From contig JAFQQT010000060.1 in the NCBI GenBank assembly GCA_017410455.1, positions 1-64,000 of the forward strand: DNA of 64,000 bases, written 5' to 3'. Below, piece after piece: positions 40,866 through 50,861 of this stretch. The first letter of the stretch is position 1. Each line of letters starts with the position of its first letter. Made by a program: the position numbers and the translations under genes. Under the pieces are notes generated by a model. That model searched no databases. It was not told the DNA's origin and saw nothing but the letters and a program-made list of their open reading frames with translations. The stretch comes from Clostridia bacterium. GTDB taxonomy: Bacteria > Bacillota > Clostridia > Christensenellales > Aristaeellaceae.

Positions 40866-43800
40866 ATGAAGAAGATGCTTGCCCTGCTGCTGTCCGTGCT
40901 TCTGGCGCTGAGCAGCATGCCTGTCCTGGCCGAGGAAGCCGCCGGCGCGGCGCTGCCCCAGGTGGGCGACGTTGTCAATGGCTTCGAGGTCGTCGATGTC
41001 ACCACCTTCCCGCTGATCAACGCGGACGTGGTCTACTTCGTGCATCAGAAGACCGGCGCTGAGCTGCTCTATCTGGCCAACGACGATACGAACCGCGTGT
41101 TCGAGATCACCTTCAGGACCCCCGCCGAGAGCGACATGGGCGTGCCCCATGTGTTCGAGCACGCCACCCTGGGCGGAAGCGAAAAGTACCCCTCCAAGGA
41201 GCTTTTCTTCAACCTGTCTTACCAGACCTACAACACCTACATGAACGCTGCCACCTACAGCCACATGACCACCTACCCCGTGGCCAGCCTGTCTGAGGAT
41301 CAGCTGTACATGTACGCCGACTTCTATGTGGACAGCTGCTTCCATCCGATGATCCACACGGACGAGAGCATCTTCCAGGAAGAGTGCTGGCGCTACAGCA
41401 TGGACAGCGCCGAGAGCGACCTGACCATCTCCGGCACCGTGTACTCCGAGATGCAGGGTGCCTACACCCTGGCCTCCGCGGCTTACCAGAACTGGGCGGA
41501 CGTCATGTTCCCCGGCAGCAACGCGGCCAACTCCTCCGGCGGCGTTCCCAGCGAGATCCCCAACATGACCTGGGATGACGTGAAGAACTTCCACACCGCC
41601 TACTATCATCCCTCCAACTCCCTGACCTGCCTGTATGGCGCTTTCGACAACTACAGCCGCTTCCTGGAGCTGCTGGACGGCTACTTCTCCGCCTACGAGA
41701 AGGCGGACATCGTCATCGCCGACGCGGGTTACACCCCCATCTCCGGCGAAATGGCGGCGACCTTCGGGTACCCTGTGGAGGCCAGCTCCAACACCGCCAA
41801 CGGCGGCCGCATCTACTACGGCTTCCGCATCGACGGCGCGGATGAGGACACCGTCAACGCGCTGGACATGCTCTCCACCCTGCTGGGCGCCTCCTCCTTC
41901 CCGGTCATCACCGCGCTGAAGGAAGCCCTGCCCCACGCCAGCTGCGGCTGCGGCATCACCCTGGACACCCCCGTGCCCACCATCGTGTTCTACGCTGACG
42001 GCGTGAACGCCGAGGATGTGGACGTCTTCCGCGCAACCGTCGACGCTGCCCTGGAGCAGATCGTTGCCGACGGCTTCAATGCCGAGGCGGTCGACGCTGT
42101 GGCTGCGGCCTTCCGCATGGACATCATGCTCGTGTCCGAGAGCACCTCCCTGGGCGTGGACATGATCCCCAACATCGCCTACTACTGGGCCTCCACCGGC
42201 GACTGGCATGATTACGTGGACTACATCGCCGCGCTGGACAACTTCGTTGCCCTGAATGCCGATGGCACCTTCGTGAAGCTGGTCGACCAGTACCTGGTGC
42301 AGAACACGAACACCGCCCTGGCTTCCACCTTCCCCGTGGCTGGCCTGAAGGAGCAGAACGACGCTGCCCTGGCCGCCGAGCTGGCCCAGATCAAGGCCGG
42401 CATGACCGGGGACGAGATCGCCGCCATCGTGGCGGAGACCGCTGCCCTGGCCCAGCCCGCTCAGAGCGATGCGGCGCAGTATGTTGCCCAGCTGCAGGTC
42501 GTCACCGTGGACAGCCTGCCCGAAGAGCTGCGCATCTACGATTACACCGACGTCACCGGTGAGGACGGCGTCCGCCGCATCAATGTTGCGGCCAATGTCG
42601 ATGGCGTGGGCCAGGCCATGGTGCTGCTCAACGTCAGCGACATGCCCCAGGAGCTGCTGCACTGGTACCAGCTCTACACCGACCTCCTGTGCGAGGTGGA
42701 TACTTCCGCCCACACCCGTCAGGAGCTGGCGTCCCTGACCACCCGCTACCTCTACAACGGCGTCATCAAGGTCTCCATGCCCTTCGACGGCCAGACCGAC
42801 ATGTACCTGCGTGCCGCGTGGATCGCTGCGGATGAGGACATGCAGGCCGCTTACGACCTGGTCAGCGAGATCCTCTTCGACTCCCAGTTCACCGATGCGG
42901 CCCGTGTGGCCGAGGCTGTGTCCGCCCGCAAGACGAGCCTGAAGAGCAGCCTGACCTCCGGCATCTACGCATCCCAGCTCTACCGCGCACAGTCCATCTC
43001 CAACGCCGGCACCCGCGCCTACACCTACATGACCGACATCGACTACTACCTCTTCCTGGAGGAAGTCGAGGCCCTGATGGAGAGCAACCCCGAAGTTGCC
43101 CTTGCGATGCTGCAGGCTGTGCAGCAGCTGGTCAACAACTCCACCGGCGCCATCTCCGCCTTCGCCGGCAACGCCCAGAGCGCTGCGAACCACCAGCCCA
43201 TCGCCGACGCCTTCCTGGCCGGCCTGAACAGCCGTGAGGTCGTCACCGCCACGTATGACATCCCCGTTCCCGCCCGCGCCGAGGGCATTGTGGTGGATTC
43301 CTCCGTGCAGTACAACCTCATCTACGCCACCTGGGAGGAGATGGGCCTGGAGGAGTTCAACGCCTCCTTTGACGCCATCACCGCCCTGGTGTCCGACACC
43401 TTCCTGATCCCGCTGCTGCGCGACCAGTACGGCGCTTACAGCGTGCTGCACGCTGCCACCACCGATGGCGTGTACCTGCTGAGCTACCGCGACCCCAACG
43501 TGATGGAGACCTTCTCCGTTTACGCGCAGCTGCCCACCCTGCTGACCGAGCTGGCCGTGGATCAGGCCACCCTGGACGGCTACATCCTCTCCTCCTACGC
43601 CTACTACGCCCAGTCCGCGGGTGAGCTGTCCGGCGCGAGCAACGCCATCTTCACCGTCATCGCGGGCGACGATCAGGCGGAATCCCTGGAGTGGATGCGC
43701 CAGCTGAAGTCCATCAAGGCTGAGGACGTTGCTGCCTATGCCGCCGTCTACGCCAACATGGTTGCCAATGGCGTGTACTCCACCGCCGGCGGCGCTGCGG

Positions 43801-44270
43801 CCATCGAGGCCAACGCCGCGCTGTATGAGAGCGTCATCAACCCCTTCAACGCCGTTGACCCCACCAGCGTGGAGTTTACCGACTGCACCTCCGAGCACCC
43901 CTGTTACGACTACGTCCGCTTCGCCTTCGAGAACGGCCTGATGCTGCCCACGGGCGATACCACCTTCGGCGCTGAGGACCAGGCCACCCTGGGCGACTTC
44001 GCCATGGCGGCGTACGTCCTGCTGGGCGGCGGCCAGAACCCGGCCGAGGCCGTGGCTTACCTGGCGCAGTTCGGCATCGTGCCCGCTGCTGACGCTGCCA
44101 CCCCCATCACCCGCGAAGAGCTGATCGCCTGCACGCTGAACTTCGGCGCTGCGCTGGGTCTGCCCGTGACGGCGGATATGCTGCCCACCTTCGAGGATCT
44201 GGCCGCGCCCGCCACTCGTGCGGAAGCCGCCTATATGATCGTCAGCTTCTACATGCTGATCTCCCAGTAA
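40866..44270 (+). CDS. Secreted M16C (PreP-like) metalloprotease with C-terminal SLH sequence
   Basis: A 1134-residue protein. Signal peptide (MKKMLALLLSVLLALSSMPV, then LAEE) is followed by an M16C peptidase. The inverted zinc motif is HVFEH (95-99) in GVPHVFEHATLGG, and the third ligand is likely E195 in TVYSEMQGAY, a spacing that fits PreP-type enzymes. The second half-domain and the rest of the peptidase extend to about residue 1000. The last 120 residues look like one to two SLH modules (YVRFAFENGLMLPTGDTTFG; ITREELIACTLNFG), which would hold the enzyme at the cell surface. The ATG at 40866 follows AAAGGA. Confidence 0.87.
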   Translation: MKKMLALLLSVLLALSSMPVLAEEAAGAALPQVGDVVNGFEVVDVTTFPLINADVVYFVHQKTGAELLYLANDDTNRVFEITFRTPAESDMGVPHVFEHATLGGSEKYPSKELFFNLSYQTYNTYMNAATYSHMTTYPVASLSEDQLYMYADFYVDSCFHPMIHTDESIFQEECWRYSMDSAESDLTISGTVYSEMQGAYTLASAAYQNWADVMFPGSNAANSSGGVPSEIPNMTWDDVKNFHTAYYHPSNSLTCLYGAFDNYSRFLELLDGYFSAYEKADIVIADAGYTPISGEMAATFGYPVEASSNTANGGRIYYGFRIDGADEDTVNALDMLSTLLGASSFPVITALKEALPHASCGCGITLDTPVPTIVFYADGVNAEDVDVFRATVDAALEQIVADGFNAEAVDAVAAAFRMDIMLVSESTSLGVDMIPNIAYYWASTGDWHDYVDYIAALDNFVALNADGTFVKLVDQYLVQNTNTALASTFPVAGLKEQNDAALAAELAQIKAGMTGDEIAAIVAETAALAQPAQSDAAQYVAQLQVVTVDSLPEELRIYDYTDVTGEDGVRRINVAANVDGVGQAMVLLNVSDMPQELLHWYQLYTDLLCEVDTSAHTRQELASLTTRYLYNGVIKVSMPFDGQTDMYLRAAWIAADEDMQAAYDLVSEILFDSQFTDAARVAEAVSARKTSLKSSLTSGIYASQLYRAQSISNAGTRAYTYMTDIDYYLFLEEVEALMESNPEVALAMLQAVQQLVNNSTGAISAFAGNAQSAANHQPIADAFLAGLNSREVVTATYDIPVPARAEGIVVDSSVQYNLIYATWEEMGLEEFNASFDAITALVSDTFLIPLLRDQYGAYSVLHAATTDGVYLLSYRDPNVMETFSVYAQLPTLLTELAVDQATLDGYILSSYAYYAQSAGELSGASNAIFTVIAGDDQAESLEWMRQLKSIKAEDVAAYAAVYANMVANGVYSTAGGAAAIEANAALYESVINPFNAVDPTSVEFTDCTSEHPCYDYVRFAFENGLMLPTGDTTFGAEDQATLGDFAMAAYVLLGGGQNPAEAVAYLAQFGIVPAADAATPITREELIACTLNFGAALGLPVTADMLPTFEDLAAPATRAEAAYMIVSFYMLISQ

Positions 44271-44271
44271 A

Positions 44272-44313
44272 CACAAGTAGCGCCGGTCAGGTTTCTGACC
44301 GGCGCCACTTGTG
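44272..44313 (+). terminator. Long hairpin after the M16 protease gene
   Basis: CACAAGTAGCGCCGGTCAG pairs with CTGACCGGCGCCACTTGTG around a GTTT loop, with one mismatch. No T-run follows, so termination efficiency is uncertain. Confidence 0.6.
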
Positions 44314-44320
44314 AATCAGG

Positions 44321-44434
44321 AATGATGAATTCGGAATTGAGTTTGCAGAACCCGTTCGCTGCATCCATACAGAACAGCGCGTCCTCCTGCGTGGGGGACG
44401 CGCTGTCTGTACATCATTCAGAATTCCGAATTTC
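44321..44434. repeat. Small foldback repeat element
   Basis: The segment is bounded by AATTCGGAATT (44328-44338) and its reverse complement AATTCCGAATT (44422-44432). In the middle is a strong hairpin (44369-44410; ACAGCGCGTCC / GGACGCGCTGT). It may be a MITE-like element or a degenerate terminator. Confidence 0.45.
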
Positions 44435-44444
44435 GTCGCGTTGC

Positions 44445-45350
44445 TCACTTCATGAGCAATGCCACGAAAAACCCCTCATGCAGCGCGGTGGGCTTGACGC
44501 ACACAACGCCGGGAATGCTCACGGGCAGCAGCTGCTCAGCCGTCAGGCCCAGCATCGCCGGGTCGATGGGCAGCACGCGGGCGTTCATGCCGGGCAGCAC
44601 AGCCTTCAGCACATCCTCGTTCTCGTCCCGGAGGATGGAGCAGGTGGAGTATACCATCGTGCGCCCCTTGCTCAGCAGGGTCAGGGCCTTTTTCAGCATC
44701 GCTTTCTGCGTTTTCGCGGTCTTCGCGACCCAGTCCGCCGTCATGCGGCGCTCGGGCTCCCCTTCTTCGATGATGATCGTGCCGGAACCGGTGCAGGGCG
44801 CGTCCAGCAGGATCTTATCGAATCGGAAGAGGTCGCTGAGCTGCCTTGCGTCCGTGCGCATCACGCTCACGCGGGTCGCGCCCTGGCGCTTCAGGTTGAA
44901 CTCCAGCCTGTCCGCGCGGACGTTGTTCTTCTCGCACGCCGTGATCAGCGCGCCATTGCCCGAAAGGGCCGCCATCTGCGTGGTCTTGCCGCCGGGAGCC
45001 GCCGCCATGTCCAGCACGGACTCCCCCTTCTTCGGGGCCAGCACCAGGGCAGGCATCATGCTGGACAGGCTCTGCAGGTACATGTGGCCCGCCTCGTATT
45101 CCGGCAGGGCCTGCACGGCCGCCTCGCGCACATCCGGCAGGATGAACGCGTCCGGATACCAGGCCTGCTGCTCGCAGGCGATTCCCGCCGTCTCCAGCGC
45201 AGCCTGAACCCCGGCCGCATCGCTGCGCAGGGCGTTCGCCCGAAGGGTCACCGGGCGGCAGACAAATCCGGCCACGATCTCCTCCGTCAGCGCTGTGCCA
45301 TACTGGGCGCTGAGCTTCTCCAGCAGCAGCGGCGGAACCTGGGGCATCAT
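44445..45350 (-). CDS. RsmB/NOP family rRNA m5C methyltransferase
   Basis: A 301-residue SAM-dependent enzyme. SAM-binding VLDMAAAPGGKTTQMA (about 108-123), the DAPCTGSG motif IV cysteine and the STCSI motif VI cysteine are the two NOL1/NOP2/Sun signature elements. It lacks the NusB-type N-terminal domain of RsmB and the PUA-like tail of RsmF. The second ATG (45350) is chosen because AAGGAG is eight bases upstream. It is the last gene of the minus-strand housekeeping operon; a second NOP-family gene (rsmB) is in the same operon. Confidence 0.9.
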   Translation of the reverse strand: MMPQVPPLLLEKLSAQYGTALTEEIVAGFVCRPVTLRANALRSDAAGVQAALETAGIACEQQAWYPDAFILPDVREAAVQALPEYEAGHMYLQSLSSMMPALVLAPKKGESVLDMAAAPGGKTTQMAALSGNGALITACEKNNVRADRLEFNLKRQGATRVSVMRTDARQLSDLFRFDKILLDAPCTGSGTIIIEEGEPERRMTADWVAKTAKTQKAMLKKALTLLSKGRTMVYSTCSILRDENEDVLKAVLPGMNARVLPIDPAMLGLTAEQLLPVSIPGVVCVKPTALHEGFFVALLMK

Positions 45351-45366
45351 AAGCATTTCTCCTTCT

Positions 45367-45444
45367 TCAGTGCCGCACGGGGCCGCGCGACATGCGTTTC
45401 TTCTTTTCCGGTGGATTCAGCAGGGGCTTGGGGGGACGCTCCAC
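45367..45444 (-). CDS. Candidate 25-residue basic peptide
   Basis: A GTG at 45444 with AAGGAGG eight bases upstream opens 25 codons ending 16 bases before the next start. The product reads MERPPKPLLNPPEKKKRMSR then GPVRH, very rich in Pro, Lys and Arg. It fills a 147-base gap in a tightly packed operon. It may be a small RNA- or ribosome-associated protein. No family is recognised. Confidence 0.4.
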   Translation of the reverse strand: MERPPKPLLNPPEKKKRMSRGPVRH

Positions 45445-45497
45445 GGCAATCGCCTCCTTCCGGAAGCAGTATGCCCGCTGGCGCGCCCCGTTATCCA

Positions 45498-46133
45498 TCA
45501 CATGGCGTGGATGGCCGCCATATCCTCCGCCGGATCGGCACTCTGGAACATCGCTGTACCCATCACGGCCACGTCCAGCCCGTGGGCGCGCAGCGTGGCC
45601 GCATTGGCCATGGACACGCCGCCATCCGCCTCCAGCAGGCCCGCATAGCCCATCCGGCGCAGCTCAGCCAGCTTATCCAGCATGGCCGCGTTGAACTTCT
45701 GCCCGCCGAAGCCGGGCTCCACGGTCATCACCAGCACCATATCCGCATGGGGCAGGAGGTGGGCGATGGCCTGCGCAGACGTGCCCGGCTTGACAGAAAG
45801 GCCCGCCTTCACGCCGCGGCTGCGGATCTCCTCCAGCAGCGCCGCCACGTCCGCGCCGATCTCGGCATGGATGGTCAGCACCGCCGCGCCCGCATCGCAG
45901 AACACGCCGATGTACTTCTCCGGGTTGTCCATCATCAGGTGGACGTCCAGGGGCAGGGCCGGAAAGCGCTTGTGCAGCGCAGCCACCAGCGCCGGGCTGT
46001 AGCTCAGGTTGGGCACGAAGTGCGCGTCCATGATATCCACGTGGAGCCAGTCCGCCCCCGCATCGACCATGCGCTGCACGTCGCGCTCCATGTTCAGCAT
46101 ATCCGCCGCCAGGATGGAAGGAGATACCATCAT
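45498..46133 (-). CDS. rpe: Ribulose-phosphate 3-epimerase
   Basis: A 211-residue TIM-barrel metalloenzyme interconverting ribulose 5-phosphate and xylulose 5-phosphate in the pentose phosphate pathway. Signatures are SPSILAADMLNMERDV, LHVDIMDAHFVPNLSY (metal Asp), PLDVHLMMDNPE, VMTVEPGFGGQKF and EADGGVSMANA. GAGGAGG precedes the ATG. Its place after rsgA is the usual Firmicutes order. Confidence 0.95.
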   Translation of the reverse strand: MMVSPSILAADMLNMERDVQRMVDAGADWLHVDIMDAHFVPNLSYSPALVAALHKRFPALPLDVHLMMDNPEKYIGVFCDAGAAVLTIHAEIGADVAALLEEIRSRGVKAGLSVKPGTSAQAIAHLLPHADMVLVMTVEPGFGGQKFNAAMLDKLAELRRMGYAGLLEADGGVSMANAATLRAHGLDVAVMGTAMFQSADPAEDMAAIHAM

Positions 46134-46151
46134 ACGCTTGTCCTCCTCAGG

Positions 46152-47044
46152 TCAGTTGTAGCGCTGCTTCCAGGTCAGGCGCACATCCGCCAGAAGCTGG
46201 CGGTAGCGCTCCACGCGGCCGGAGGCAATCTCCCCTGCCGCCACGGCAGCCGTCACCGCGCAGCCCGGCTCCCTGTCGTGCAGGCAGGGGGCAAAGCGGC
46301 AGCAGCCCTCGTGGGGGATGAACTCCGGGTAGGCCTCGCGGAGCTTTTCCGGCTCCAGCCTCGCATCCAGCTCCAGCAGGGAAAAGCCCGCCGTGTCCAG
46401 CACGCGGATGTCGCCGGAGATCAGCAGCTGCGCGTGGCGGGTGGTATTCTTGCCGCGCTGGATCTTCTCGCTGATGTCGCCGGTTTCCAGCTCCAGCCCC
46501 AGCAGGGCGTTGAGCAGCGTCGATTTGCCCACGCCGCTCTGCCCCGTCAGGCAGCAGATGCCTGCGCCTTCCATCAGCGCGCGCAGAGGATCCAGGCCGC
46601 TGCGCTCCTTCGCACTGGCGCAGAGCACCGGGCACTCCGCCCCGGCGTATTCCTGCCGGACGCGCTCCGCCAGCGTGGGATCCAGGTCGCTCTTGTTCAC
46701 CACGATGGCGGTGCGTATCCCCTGCAGCCGGGCGCGGATGAGCATCCGGTCCACCAGCAGCATGTCCGGCTCCGGCGAGGGGCAGATGACCACGATCAGC
46801 AGCGCCACATTGGCCACCGGCGGGCGGAGGCACTCGCTGCTGCGGGGCAGGATATCCTCCAGCCAGCCGTGTTCCTCCCCTTCGCCGGGGATGAAAGCAA
46901 CCTTGTCCCCCACCAGGGGCGAGATGCGCATGCGCCGGAATTTCTTCTTGCAGCGCAGGATGTGCTCCGTGCCGTCGTCCTCCGCCGCCACATAGAAGCC
47001 GCCGAAGCCCCGCACCAGCACGCCCTGCTTCATCATTTCTTCGC

Positions 47045-47048
<4 letters not shown>
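46152..47048 (-). CDS. rsgA: Ribosome small subunit GTPase RsgA
   Basis: A 298-residue circularly permuted GTPase for 30S maturation. G4 VVNKSDLD precedes G1 TGQSGVGKSTLLNALLG, as expected for the permuted fold, with G3 DTAGFS. The N-terminal OB-fold and the C-terminal zinc region (CCRFAPCLHDREPGC) are complete. The start overlaps the prkC stop (ATGA). Eighteen bases separate it from rpe. Confidence 0.96.
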
Positions 47049-48918
<1,870 letters not shown>

Positions 48919-48922
<4 letters not shown>

Positions 48923-49734
48923 TGCGCGCCCTCCTCATCATGGAGGACAACAACGCTGATGTTGTCCCGGCCGCCGCCGTTCAGGGCCGCTTCCACCAGC
49001 AGCTCCGCAGCCTTTTCCGGCGCGTTTTCCCTGAGGATATCCGTCATGTCGGCTTCCTTCACCATGCCGTAGAGGCCGTCGGAGCACACCATCCAGATAT
49101 CCCCGGCGCGGCGCGGCTCCGTTGCCAGATCCACGCAGATGTCCTCCTCGGTGCCCACGGCGCGGGTGATCACGTTGCGCATGGGGTGCTTCTCCGCCTG
49201 TTCCGCGGTCAGCACGCCCTGGCGCATCAGCTCGCCCACCAGGGAATGGTCATCCGTCATCTGCAGGAGTTCGCCGTCGCGCAGGCAGTAGACGCGGCTG
49301 TCGCCCACGTGGGCGATGTGCACGCTGGCCTCGTCCAGCCAGATGACAGACAGCGTGGTGCCCATGCCGGAGAGGCGCTCATCCTCCTGCTGCTGACGGA
49401 AAAGGGCTGCGTTCGCCACCTGGATGGCTTCCTTCAGCGCCGCAGTGCCGGCTTTACGCTCCTCAAGGGCGGCAAGCACCGCATCGCGGCAGCCCGTGGA
49501 GGCCGTTTCGCCGCCCTTGTGGCCGCCCATGCCATCCGCCACGCCATAGAGCTGCAGCGCTTCGCTGACCACCAGCGCATCCTGGTTGGTGGCGCGAACC
49601 TTGCCCACATGGGTCTGCGCTGCGCTGCGCAGCGGGACGCGCGGGGCCGACGCCTCCGCAGGGGCGATCTTCCCCCTGAGAAAGTCCATCAGACGCTTCC
49701 GGGTCGCTTTGGTGAAGTGAAACTTGCGATTCAT
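48919..49734 (-). CDS. stp: PP2C-family Ser/Thr phosphatase
   Basis: A 271-residue metal-dependent phosphatase, partner of PrkC. PP2C motifs are KVRATNQDALVV, GVADGMGGHKGGE, HVGDSRVYCLRDGEL, SDGLYGMV and GGGRDNISVV. An N-terminal extension of about 35 residues, basic, precedes the catalytic domain. The stop overlaps the prkC start (ATGA). Confidence 0.95.
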
Positions 49735-49757
49735 GATGCCTCTCCCGTCAATGCAGA

Positions 49758-50831
49758 TTATTCAGCCTGAGCGGACTGCTCAGCGAGGGTCTTGCGGCGC
49801 AGCTGGCCGCAGGCGCCTTCGATGTCGTCGCCCATCTCGCGGCGGCGGGTCACGGAGATATGCAGGTTTTCCAGCGTGGACATGAAGCGGCGGACAGTCG
49901 CCTCCGTCACGCCCCGCAGGTCGCGCTCAGCCACCACGTTCAGCGGGATCAGGTTCACGTGGCACTGCATGCCCCGCAGGCGGGACGCCAGCTCGATGGC
50001 GTGCTTCTCCTCGCAGTTGACCCCGCCCACCAGCGCGTATTCGAAGATCACGCGGCGGCCGGTCTTGTCGATGTAGTTGCGGCAGGCGCGCAGCAGGTCC
50101 TCCATCGGGTAGGCCCTGGCGATGGGCATGGTCTGCCGGCGGATCTCGTCGTTGGGCGCGTGCAGGGACACGGAGAGCGTCACCGGCAGATCCTCCTCCG
50201 CCAGATCATACATCCGGGGCACGATCCCGCAGGTGGACAGGCTCACGTTGCGCAGGCCGATCTGAACGCCGTCCGGCTCCCGCAGCAGGCGCAGGAAACG
50301 CATCACGTTATCGTAGTTATCCAGCGGTTCGCCGCTGCCCATGAGGACGAGGTTGTGCACCCGGGGCGTCTGGCCGTCCTCGAGGGGCATGCCCTTATCG
50401 AGGATGTAGCGGTTGGCCGCCAGCACCTCGCCCAGCATCTCGCCGGCGGTGAGGCTCCGCACGCACCCGTCCAGCGTGCTGGCGCAGAAGGTGCAGCCCA
50501 TGCGGCAGCCCACCTGCGTGGACAGGCACAGCGTGTAGCCGTGGTGATAGTGCATCAGCACGCCCTCCACGCAGTTGCCGTCCTTCAGGCCAAAGAGGAA
50601 CTTGACCGTGTCATCGAGCTGCGAACGGCGCTCGTGGACGATGCGCACCGGCTGGGCGATGGCCTCCTGCTTCAGCTGCTCGCGCAGGCTGAGGGGCAGG
50701 TTGGTCATGCCGTCGAAATCCACGCCCTGGTGGATCCAGCGGAAGATCTGCTTCGCGCGGAAAGCGGGGAGCTTGCGCTCCCTGCACCAGTCAGTCAGCT
50801 CGCTCTGATAGAGCCCGGTCAGTTCGGTCAT
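49758..50831 (-). CDS. rlmN: Dual-specificity 23S rRNA/tRNA m2A methyltransferase RlmN
   Basis: A 357-residue radical SAM enzyme methylating A2503 of 23S rRNA and A37 of tRNAs. The CXXXCXXC cluster is in GCRMGCTFCAS (about 115-125). The partner Cys residues and the SAM-binding GSGEPLDNYDN are present. GGAGG precedes the ATG by eight bases. Confidence 0.96.
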   Translation of the reverse strand: MTELTGLYQSELTDWCRERKLPAFRAKQIFRWIHQGVDFDGMTNLPLSLREQLKQEAIAQPVRIVHERRSQLDDTVKFLFGLKDGNCVEGVLMHYHHGYTLCLSTQVGCRMGCTFCASTLDGCVRSLTAGEMLGEVLAANRYILDKGMPLEDGQTPRVHNLVLMGSGEPLDNYDNVMRFLRLLREPDGVQIGLRNVSLSTCGIVPRMYDLAEEDLPVTLSVSLHAPNDEIRRQTMPIARAYPMEDLLRACRNYIDKTGRRVIFEYALVGGVNCEEKHAIELASRLRGMQCHVNLIPLNVVAERDLRGVTEATVRRFMSTLENLHISVTRRREMGDDIEGACGQLRRKTLAEQSAQAE

Positions 50832-50861
50832 CGGTCATTCCTCCAGATGGTTTGGGATGAA

